From positions 1 to 7,760 of the forward strand of contig DAOVRB010000033.1 of assembly GCA_030628325.1 (NCBI GenBank): 7,760 nt of DNA, given 5' to 3'. Position numbers and translations under genes: made by a program. Below the pieces are notes generated by a model, which worked only from the letters and a program-made list of their open reading frames with translations, had not been told where the DNA came from and did no database searches. Origin of the DNA: Methanomicrobiaceae archaeon. Its GTDB lineage: Archaea; Halobacteriota; Methanomicrobia; Methanomicrobiales; Methanomicrobiaceae. Positions 1 to 4,839 of this stretch are shown piece by piece. Positions within the stretch are counted from its first letter, which is position 1. Every line of letters begins with the position of its first letter.

Positions 1-1
1 A

Positions 2-64
2 TACTACGAAGGCAAAGCAATGTTTCAGAAAAGCAAAGGATCTCGCAGGAGAGACCTGAATTGA
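2..64 (+). CDS. Possible 3' end of a plus-strand gene (partial, frame uncertain)
   Basis: Three plus-strand frames are open from the left edge: one stops with TGA at 57-59, one with TGA at 62-64 and one with TAA at about 94-96. The middle frame, given here, ends in YYEGKAMFQKSKGSRRDLN; the frame ending at 59 reads TTKAKQCFRKAKDLAGET, which has a helical, TPR-like feel. Neither tail is recognised. A T-run at 82-87 follows, consistent with an archaeal terminator for a gene entering from the left. The assignment rests only on openness over about 60 bases plus that T-run, so both frame and existence are uncertain. Confidence 0.25.
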   Translation, partial: YYEGKAMFQKSKGSRRRDLN

Positions 65-252
65 ATCTATGGTTAAAATGTATTTTTTACGATTAAAATA
101 AGGCAGAAAGCCTGTTTTGATCGTTAAATTGTTCTAATGTGATTTTATACTGATTTTTGTTCTGCTCACCGCAAATATTTCGCAAATCCCTGAGGCTGTC
201 CTGGTTCTTCCTGTTGAAAATCAACTGAGCCTGCGGCAGACAGGGATATATA
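65..252. other. Non-coding spacer downstream of two converging genes
   Basis: AT-rich spacer between the possible plus-strand gene tail and the minus-strand UPF0182 gene. It holds a T-run (82-87), a short hairpin AGGC/GCCT at 101-113 followed on the plus strand by GTTTTGAT, and a hairpin GTTGA-AAA-TCAAC at 213-225. These fit transcription stop sites for converging genes. No convincing gene was found; the minus-strand open frame covering 93-305 starts at TTG with no ribosome binding site. Confidence 0.4.
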
Positions 253-321
253 GGGTCATGACTGACCCCCCCGCAGGGATAATCTGTGTCTGGTGCTGGC
301 AGCAACGTGGCAGATTATCCC
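253..321 (-). terminator. Tandem hairpins at the 3' end of the UPF0182 gene
   Basis: A perfect 11-bp inverted repeat, GGGATAATCTG at 276-286 and CAGATTATCCC at 311-321, encloses a 24-nt loop; its right arm contains the UPF0182 stop codon (315-317). A second hairpin, GGGTCA-TGAC-TGACCC, lies at 253-268, just downstream on the minus strand. Seen directly: the repeats and their position. Inferred: transcription end or mRNA 3'-end protection. No long T-run follows immediately, so this is not a classical oligo-T terminator. Confidence 0.45.
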
Positions 322-3005
322 AACACAATTCGTCCGATCTCGTCAACATATCCCTGATAGAGGCCAAGATCACCCTTGACAAGGGCCTGGGTGGCCCGGT
401 CGTAGAGCTCAGCGATCCGGGTGAGTTTTTCCATATCCGTCTCGCTAATGGGAGGGAGTTCATCTTGCCCGGGTTTCGGAGGAGCATCCCCAAAGATTAC
501 ATCAAGGGCTTCCGAAAGCGTCTCTTCCATAGCCAGCCGATCGCCGTAGGCTACGATAACCCGCTTGAGCTGGGGGAGTGTTCCCTTTTCGGTTGCTTCC
601 AGATAGAGCGGTTCGACGTAGATAATGGAATTCCCGATGGGGATGATGAGCGTATTGCCCCGGAGGACAGAGGAACCCGACTGTGACCAGAGGGTGAGGA
701 GCTGCGAGATCTCCGTATCCTGATCTATTCTTGCCTCAATCTGCATCGGACCATAGGTCAGCTCCTGCTTGGAGAACTGGTACACGATGAGGGATCCGTA
801 GTTTGGCACGTCCGAGCGGGCCGCCATCCACCCGATCATATTCTCCTTGTTCCGCGGGGTGAACGGAAGCATCAGGATAAACTCCTCAGAGGTTCTCCCG
901 GGCAGCGTCATGATGACGTAATACGGATCCATCTGCTGCCGTGATTCACGGTAGATTTCATCGGGGATTGTCCATGTGTCCTCTTTGTTGTAGAAGACCC
1001 GCGGGTCTTTCATGTGGTAGGTCGCGTACAGATATGCCTGAATTTCAAAGATACCCTGTGGATAGCGAACATGGCTCATGAGTGACTCAGGCATCTCGTT
1101 GAATCTCTTAAAGAGGCTGGGAAACATCTTCTGGTATGTCTGGATCAGCGGGTCGTCCGGATTGGCGACATAGTAGTTCACGTCCCCGTTATAGGCATCG
1201 ATTACCACCTTAACACTGTTCCTGATGTAGTTGAGACTCTTGCCTCCGGGTGAGGCGACACGGACAGGCTCTGAGTATGGGAAGCCATCCGAAGTGGTGT
1301 AGGCGTCAAGGATCCAGTAAAGGCGATCGTCGGCCACCACGATGTAGGGGTCGAAGTCGTAATAGAGGAATGGGACAATGGCAGATGTCCGGTCAGTGAT
1401 GCTCCGGTGGAAGAGTAGCCGGCTCTCATCGGTGAGTGAGCCCGAGACGAGAAGCTCGATCGATTTGAACTTAAGTGCATACACGAGTTTTTTAAGCCCG
1501 CCTTCGAGTGAGACACCGCCCTCACCCTCATAGTTTTGGTAGATGTTCCTCTCGCCGCCGGGATAATCAAACTCATCGGTGGAGGTCATCGTCACGACAT
1601 AGTTGCCGGTGCTCTCGCCATAGTAGATCCGCGGCTCCTCAAGCGTGAGGTATGGCGAGGTGGGGGGTATGTCTTTGAGGTAAAAGACCGGGAGACCATC
1701 GGCGGTGACCTTATCAACCGGGTTCATCACAGCCCCGAAGCCGTGGGTGTAGACGAGGTGCCGGTTCACCCAGGTCCGGGCCTGCTCAGGAAGGCCGTCA
1801 ATGTTCATCTCCCGTGCTGAGACGAGCACCTCCTTGTAGGTGCCGTCAAATACATAGCGATCCACGTCCACATCATTAAACTCGTAATAGGTCCTGAAGA
1901 GCTGGAGCTGCTCGTAAGTGCTTTTAAGTGGTCGCCAGTCCCACAACCGAATGTTTTCAACAGTTGCGTTGTTCTCCTGAATATCACTCCGTGTGAGGTT
2001 GTAGGTGACGGGAAAGAATTCTTCATCTACCGCATCGAGACCGTAGGCGGCGAGGGTGAAGCGGATGTTATGTTCGAGATAGCTCTCCTCAAGGTTCAGC
2101 TCGTCAGGTTCGACGATGAGGCCCTGCACGAGGCCACCCGCGATGACGCCGATGAGAGCGATGACAAAGAAGGCGCCGACCCCGTAGGTGATGGCTTCAA
2201 GGCGTTTGAATTTCTCATTGACCAGAAACCCTACTCCGATTAGGAATGCCACGCCGGCAAGCACTGTGATTACTGGCAGGGTGACGTGGATATCGGTGTA
2301 ACCAGCGCCGACCACCACCCCCCCGGTCGAGAAGAGGAGGCTGAACCGGGCAAACCAGAGCCGGACAGCAAGGGTGAGGAATGTGAGAAAGAGCAGTGCA
2401 CTCAGGTGCGGGAGGTAGGCCTTCAGGTTGCTTATGAGGGCTGCATCCACCCCCTCTTCCTCGACAAAGACCCCGGGGGGTATGGCCCCTCTCTTTATGA
2501 TACGCTCAATACCTCCGGCGAGGTACGGGACTGCGCAGAGGATGATGGTGAAGATAAACAGGACAATGAGGAAATTGAGGATGAGGATGAAAAACGGGAG
2601 TGAAAATACATAAAAGCCAACATCAAGGTGAAATATTGGATCCTGCATCCCGAAGGAGCTCTGGTTGAGATATTTAAGCACCATCTCCCACGAGCCGGAA
2701 ATGGAGAGTCCGGCGATGATAGCCGCAAACGCCGCGAAGAGACCCTCTACCGGGAACCCATCGCCCTTCGCCCCCTGCAGCCTGCCGGCATTATGGGTCG
2801 CATGCCGGACGTTGACGTACGCAAAGACAAAGAAGATGAGGAAGGCGATGGCAAAGAGCCAGATCCGGGTCAGCAGGATCGAAAGGAAGACCTCCTCGTA
2901 GCCGACGGCGACAAACCAGTACCAGTCGCCGAGAATCCCGAACACGATCAGTACGAAGACCGCTACGGCGGCGAGGATTGCAAGAATAAACTGTGAACGA
3001 GTCAT
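315..3005 (-). CDS. UPF0182 family integral membrane protein
   Basis: An 896-aa protein of the UPF0182 (COG1615) family, whose biochemical function is unknown. The N-terminal third has about seven hydrophobic segments, near residues 5-25, 48-66, 87-105, 130-163, 197-217, 241-262 and 272-297, with charged loops between. The rest is a large soluble domain, probably outside the membrane. Stretches I associate with the family are RPLKSTYEQLQLFR (358-371) running into DVDVDRY (378-384), VYTHGFGAVMNPV (418-430), ASPGGKSLNYIRNSVKV (584-600), YPQGIFEIQ (648-656) and ATYHMKDPRVFYN (661-673). An acidic, proline-rich linker (841-855) leads to a helical C-terminus (856-896). Length is normal for the family and the frame is intact. 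Start: ATG at 3003-3005, preceded by GTGATC (3008-3013), matching the 3' half of the archaeal Shine-Dalgarno. It appears monocistronic. G+C is visibly higher than in the neighbouring genes. Family identity is firm; role is not known. Confidence 0.92.
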   Translation of the reverse strand: MTRSQFILAILAAVAVFVLIVFGILGDWYWFVAVGYEEVFLSILLTRIWLFAIAFLIFFVFAYVNVRHATHNAGRLQGAKGDGFPVEGLFAAFAAIIAGLSISGSWEMVLKYLNQSSFGMQDPIFHLDVGFYVFSLPFFILILNFLIVLFIFTIILCAVPYLAGGIERIIKRGAIPPGVFVEEEGVDAALISNLKAYLPHLSALLFLTFLTLAVRLWFARFSLLFSTGGVVVGAGYTDIHVTLPVITVLAGVAFLIGVGFLVNEKFKRLEAITYGVGAFFVIALIGVIAGGLVQGLIVEPDELNLEESYLEHNIRFTLAAYGLDAVDEEFFPVTYNLTRSDIQENNATVENIRLWDWRPLKSTYEQLQLFRTYYEFNDVDVDRYVFDGTYKEVLVSAREMNIDGLPEQARTWVNRHLVYTHGFGAVMNPVDKVTADGLPVFYLKDIPPTSPYLTLEEPRIYYGESTGNYVVTMTSTDEFDYPGGERNIYQNYEGEGGVSLEGGLKKLVYALKFKSIELLVSGSLTDESRLLFHRSITDRTSAIVPFLYYDFDPYIVVADDRLYWILDAYTTSDGFPYSEPVRVASPGGKSLNYIRNSVKVVIDAYNGDVNYYVANPDDPLIQTYQKMFPSLFKRFNEMPESLMSHVRYPQGIFEIQAYLYATYHMKDPRVFYNKEDTWTIPDEIYRESRQQMDPYYVIMTLPGRTSEEFILMLPFTPRNKENMIGWMAARSDVPNYGSLIVYQFSKQELTYGPMQIEARIDQDTEISQLLTLWSQSGSSVLRGNTLIIPIGNSIIYVEPLYLEATEKGTLPQLKRVIVAYGDRLAMEETLSEALDVIFGDAPPKPGQDELPPISETDMEKLTRIAELYDRATQALVKGDLGLYQGYVDEIGRIVLG

Positions 3006-3094
3006 GGGATCACTATAAGGGAATACTGGTGGTCATAATACAAAAATGTTGGTGCAGCAAACTGCAGGACGGTTCTTACTTTTGGTTGAAATAC

Positions 3095-3108
3095 AAAATA
3101 ATAAAATT
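3095..3108 (-). promoter_or_regulatory. Candidate TATA box for the UPF0182 gene
   Basis: On the minus strand this A/T-only stretch reads TTTTATTATTTT and lies about 90 nt upstream of the UPF0182 ATG. It could serve as a TATA box with a leader of about 65 nt. A weaker alternative, TTGTATTATG near 3036-3045, would give a very short leader. The AT richness of the whole spacer makes either call weak. Confidence 0.25.
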
Positions 3109-3113
3109 ATTCT

Positions 3114-3248
3114 ATGGAAGTGCTTTATGCTCCTAAAATCTCCAAAAATGAGGAGATTTTGGGAGATATTTTTCAAAATAGCTGGAACTGTCAAATTCTA
3201 TTCCGCCACAATCTAAGGAATTTGAGTGAAGTGGCAAAGTTAGGCTAA
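3114..3248 (+). CDS. Doubtful 44-aa ORF, possibly mobile-element debris
   Basis: Opens with ATG at 3114 and closes with TAA at 3246-3248, encoding 44 residues that begin MEVLYAPKISKNEEILGD and end NLSEVAKLG. The residue mix looks protein-like, but there is no Shine-Dalgarno sequence; only leaderless translation would fit. The opposite strand is also open here, ending in IEFDSSSYFEKYLPKSPHF before a stop, without a start codon. Openness of both strands plus an embedded palindrome (3131-3164) suggests a fragment of a repeated or transposable sequence rather than a stand-alone gene. I do not recognise the product. Confidence 0.25.
   Translation: MEVLYAPKISKNEEILGDIFQNSWNCQILFRHNLRNLSEVAKLG
3131..3164. 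repeat. 13-bp near-perfect inverted repeat
   Basis: TCCTAAAATCTCC (3131-3143) faces GGAGATTTTGGGA (3152-3164) across an 8-nt loop. The only non-Watson-Crick pair is a U-G wobble if transcribed from the plus strand; on the minus strand it becomes an A-C mismatch. It could be a terminator for the minus-strand 140-aa gene that ends at 3287, an operator upstream of the UPF0182 gene, or part of a mobile-element end. Position alone does not decide. Confidence 0.6.
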
Positions 3249-3286
3249 AAAGCGTAAATCCATGAAGTCATAAGCTACCTGGTAAT

Positions 3287-3709
3287 TCACTCTGCAGACC
3301 AGTCATCAAGTTCGTTATAAAAAGGCAGAAGTACTTTAACCATCACTTTTTTTTTCCCTGCGCCTTCTCCCCCATGTTCCCCCAGTTTAATTATATCAGC
3401 CATTAAAGGAAATATATCCAGCCGGGGCTCAAATTCAGGGTCACATTCGGAAATAAATCGCATAAAGGACTTCAGTTTCACAAATGGACGTTCATATTCG
3501 GGGACACCTGCATATTTTTTCAAATCAGCTTCATAAGTTGAATTTTTTGCAATTTCCTCTTCAAAATAGAGGACCACATCAATATTATATAGTTCATTAA
3601 TCTTTTTCAGTTCCCTGAAATCAACCTTATCCTCAGTATTCAGTCCAATCGAGGCAAACTTATCCTCAAGAGATTCACCCTCAAGTTTCTCAAACATCCG
3701 CTTTTTCAT
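3287..3709 (-). CDS. Hypothetical protein, 140 aa
   Basis: I do not recognise this protein. It is soluble, without a signal peptide or membrane segment, and highly charged: Lys/Glu/Asp-rich, with a helical, amphipathic stretch around residues 29-56 (DFRELKKINELYNIDVVLYF and following) and a second around 71-110. A glycine-rich turn (111-118, EHGGEGAG) leads into KKKVMVKVLLPFYNEL (119-134). There is no cysteine/histidine metal cluster and no nucleotide-binding loop. Start: ATG at 3707-3709, preceded by AGGAT (3715-3719) at 5-nt spacing and a TATA box about 40 nt upstream; the in-frame Met5 is less well placed. The gene is AT-rich compared with both flanking blocks, suggesting acquired or fast-evolving DNA. 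It is divergent from the ferritin-like stub, with the repeat cluster between them. The clean promoter and ribosome binding site argue that it is a real gene. Confidence 0.7.
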   Translation of the reverse strand: MKKRMFEKLEGESLEDKFASIGLNTEDKVDFRELKKINELYNIDVVLYFEEEIAKNSTYEADLKKYAGVPEYERPFVKLKSFMRFISECDPEFEPRLDIFPLMADIIKLGEHGGEGAGKKKVMVKVLLPFYNELDDWSAE

Positions 3710-3742
3710 ATCAAATCCTAACCATTTTTGTGCCGGCTTTTT

Positions 3743-3752
3743 GCATATATAC
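3743..3752 (-). promoter_or_regulatory. TATA box for the 140-aa gene
   Basis: Reads GTATATATGC on the minus strand. Its centre is about 38 nt upstream of the ATG, so transcription would start near 3722 and leave a leader of roughly 13 nt that includes the AGGAT ribosome binding site. A 7-bp palindrome (3774-3790) sits about 22 bp further upstream, where an activator or repressor could act. Confidence 0.5.
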
Positions 3753-3773
3753 TATTACTCAAATTTGCTATGT

Positions 3774-3790
3774 AAATCATTTCATGATTT
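3774..3790. promoter_or_regulatory. Palindrome upstream of the 140-aa gene promoter
   Basis: AAATCAT (3774-3780) and ATGATTT (3784-3790) form a perfect 7-bp inverted repeat around TTC. The left half belongs to the ATGTAAATCAT element (3770-3780), which recurs as ATGCAAATCAT at 3859-3869. Location just upstream of the TATA box suggests an operator for a dimeric regulator; this is inference. Confidence 0.4.
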
Positions 3791-3921
3791 GTCATCAAAA
3801 CGTGTGAGGCTAATGCCTCATGCACGTTTGATATGAAAATAACGATTGCCATTATTACATGCAAATCATAAATACAGTTCTCATCAAACGGGCATGAAAG
3901 CACCCCAGGCTGTTGTACTTA

Positions 3922-3930
3922 TTTATCATA
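3922..3930 (+). promoter_or_regulatory. Candidate TATA box for the ferritin-like stub
   Basis: TTTATCATA on the plus strand, about 95 nt before the ATG at 4024. A start about 25 nt downstream would fall on repeat R4 (3952-3968), so a protein bound there could block or modulate initiation. The match to the archaeal TATA consensus is only fair. Confidence 0.25.
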
Positions 3931-4023
3931 TGACAGTCTCACTTGCCACTTTCATCAAACGCACCTGAAGCAAAGTTCGCATGCACGTTTCCTCAGAAAA
4001 ATAATGATTAGGGAGATGATAAA

Positions 4024-4176
4024 ATGCCTGAAAGTGGATCACCATTTTCCGGAACAGCAAACAATCGTAAGCTTACTGATGAAGAACTGATACGTGCACT
4101 CAAGTTTGAGGTTTCTGGAGAATATGAAGCAATTCAGCGCAAAAAACAGGTTAAACCTGAGGATTCAGGTTCGTGA
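4024..4176 (+). pseudogene. Truncated ferritin-like (rubrerythrin-type) protein, N-terminal stub of 50 aa
   Basis: The first 38 residues match what I know of the N-terminus of small (about 100 aa) ferritin-like proteins common in methanogens: SPFSGTANNRKLTDEELIRA (residues 6-25), then GEYEAIQ (32-38), where the glutamate of EYEAIQ normally contributes to the di-iron site. In the family this first helix continues into a second metal-binding helix with an E..H motif; here the sequence switches to RKKQVKPEDSGS and stops at TGA 4174-4176. More than half the protein, including the second metal-ligand helix, is missing. The start is well supported by GGGAGATGAT (4011-4020), close to the ideal archaeal Shine-Dalgarno, so the stub may still be translated. 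The changed tail coincides with the probable rps3ae terminator on the other strand, suggesting that a rearrangement cut the gene. It converges with rps3ae, 12 nt apart. Alternatively it could be a short functional peptide, which I think less likely. Confidence 0.6.
4141..4171 (-). terminator. Probable terminator of the rps3ae operon
   Basis: On the minus strand, about 18 nt beyond the rps3ae stop, AACCTGA-ATCC-TCAGGTT forms a 7-bp stem with a 4-nt loop (4154-4171). It is followed by TTTAACCTG and then six T residues (4141-4146). Hairpin plus T-run at the end of a ribosomal operon is a good candidate stop. It lies inside the 3' end of the ferritin-like stub. Confidence 0.55.
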
Positions 4177-4188
4177 AATTTTCTTCCC

Positions 4189-4779
4189 TTACTGTGTTTC
4201 AACAGCCTTGGATTTGATAATCTCTACACGGCGTGTAGGGAAGATCAGTTTTATTGTCTTGAAAAGGTCACGTGATGCGTCGCCACCCACAATTTCCTTT
4301 ACAAAATTATCATATGAAACCTCGGAAGCACGGGTAAGCATATAATTGGTAAGAGTCTGCCTGATCGCTTTTGCCTGGCTGACCTCTGCCCTGTTAATTG
4401 TAAAGCAGGTTGATGTCACACGGATCTTTTTGCCGTCCTTTGTTGTAACAAGAACATGGCTGTCGATACGTGATGTACGGCGCTTTACCATTGCACGAAG
4501 GAAATCCTTTGTTACTTCATGGCCAACAAACTCTGTGTATGCAGAATCACCTGCAACGTTTGTCACTTTAAACCGCATCTTAACATTCTGCTTGGAGTAG
4601 TCCTGTGTCATCTCACCAAGCGTTGTCTGCATCACACGTCCATATACTTTTGAGGGATCTGCAGAGATGGTATCACCAAGGTATACCTTCTCAAAGTTGT
4701 CAGGAGCATAGACCTTATACCAGCTCTTTGCCTTCCAGCCTTCTACTCTGCGTCCAATCTGTTTCTTTCTTCTTGCCAT
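4189..4779 (-). CDS. rps3ae: 30S ribosomal protein S3Ae (eS1)
   Basis: A 196-aa archaeal/eukaryotic-type small-subunit ribosomal protein; eS1 sits on the platform of the 30S subunit near the mRNA exit and is absent from bacteria. Recognised from the basic N-terminus with RRVEGWKAKSWYKVYAPDNF (residues 10-29), the GDTISADPSKVYGRVMQTTL segment (35-54), the KMRFKVTNV strand (67-75), the RRTSRIDSHVLVTTKDGKKI stretch (100-119) and the typical C-terminal part with FPTRRVEI (180-187). Length is normal and the frame is intact. Start: ATG at 4777-4779, with GAGGTA (4785-4790) 5 nt upstream. It is last in the recJ-pcc1-serS-rps3ae series, 52 nt after serS, and the spacer holds two hairpins. Its 3' end converges on the ferritin-like stub with a probable terminator beyond it. 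Confidence 0.95.
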   Translation of the reverse strand: MARRKKQIGRRVEGWKAKSWYKVYAPDNFEKVYLGDTISADPSKVYGRVMQTTLGEMTQDYSKQNVKMRFKVTNVAGDSAYTEFVGHEVTKDFLRAMVKRRTSRIDSHVLVTTKDGKKIRVTSTCFTINRAEVSQAKAIRQTLTNYMLTRASEVSYDNFVKEIVGGDASRDLFKTIKLIFPTRRVEIIKSKAVETQ

Positions 4780-4800
4780 TTTAATACCTCATTTTAAATT

Positions 4801-4839
4801 ATCCGGAATCTTTTCCCGGATCTCCTGTAAATTACAGGA
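4801..4839 (-). promoter_or_regulatory. Two tandem hairpins between serS and rps3ae
   Basis: First, TCCTGTAA (4823-4830) and TTACAGGA (4832-4839) form a palindrome centred on 4831 that includes the serS stop codon; as RNA it would be a 6-bp stem with a 5-nt loop. Second, ATCCGG (4801-4806) and CCGGAT (4816-4821) pair across 9 nt, ending about 11 nt before the rps3ae Shine-Dalgarno. No T-run follows, so readthrough into rps3ae is expected. RNA processing, mRNA stabilisation or S3Ae feedback are possible roles; none is shown. Confidence 0.4.

Larger units (their letters stand above)
3770..3999. repeat. Cluster of five degenerate elements in a divergent promoter region
   Basis: Five copies of a motif near TCATCAAACGTGCATGA are visible. 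R1 is plus at 3792-3810 and lacks the central CA. R2 is minus at 3815-3836. R3 is plus at 3881-3897 (TCATCAAACGGGCATGA). R4 is plus at 3952-3968 (TCATCAAACGCACCTGA). R5 is minus at 3980-3996 (CTGAGGAAACGTGCATG). R1/R2 and R4/R5 are convergent pairs; R1/R2 can fold into a hairpin with TGAGGC/GCCTCA closing a TAAT loop. ATGYAAATCAT lies exactly 22 bp before R1 and R3, and an ATG is at the same offset before R4. The copies fill the spacer between the 140-aa gene and the ferritin-like stub. Interpretation as regulator binding sites or an extinct small element is inference. Confidence 0.55.

Noticed and set aside
93..305. Minus-strand open frame of 70 codons after the UPF0182 gene
   Set aside because: It begins at TTG without a ribosome binding site, runs through two hairpins and has no recognisable features.
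258..686. Plus-strand open frame of 142 codons
   Set aside because: It lies almost entirely antisense to the UPF0182 gene, whose protein is clearly a real family member; no ribosome binding site of note.
3718..3903. Minus-strand 61-codon frame across the divergent spacer
   Set aside because: It overlaps the TATA box of the 140-aa gene and is built from the repeated elements; the reading is explained by the repeats rather than by coding.
3770..3999. CRISPR array
   Set aside because: The copies are degenerate, in both orientations and unevenly spaced, with no cas genes nearby; this does not fit a CRISPR array.
4094..4600. Two plus-strand frames of 83 and 84 codons
   Set aside because: Antisense to rps3ae, no ribosome binding sites, no recognisable product.
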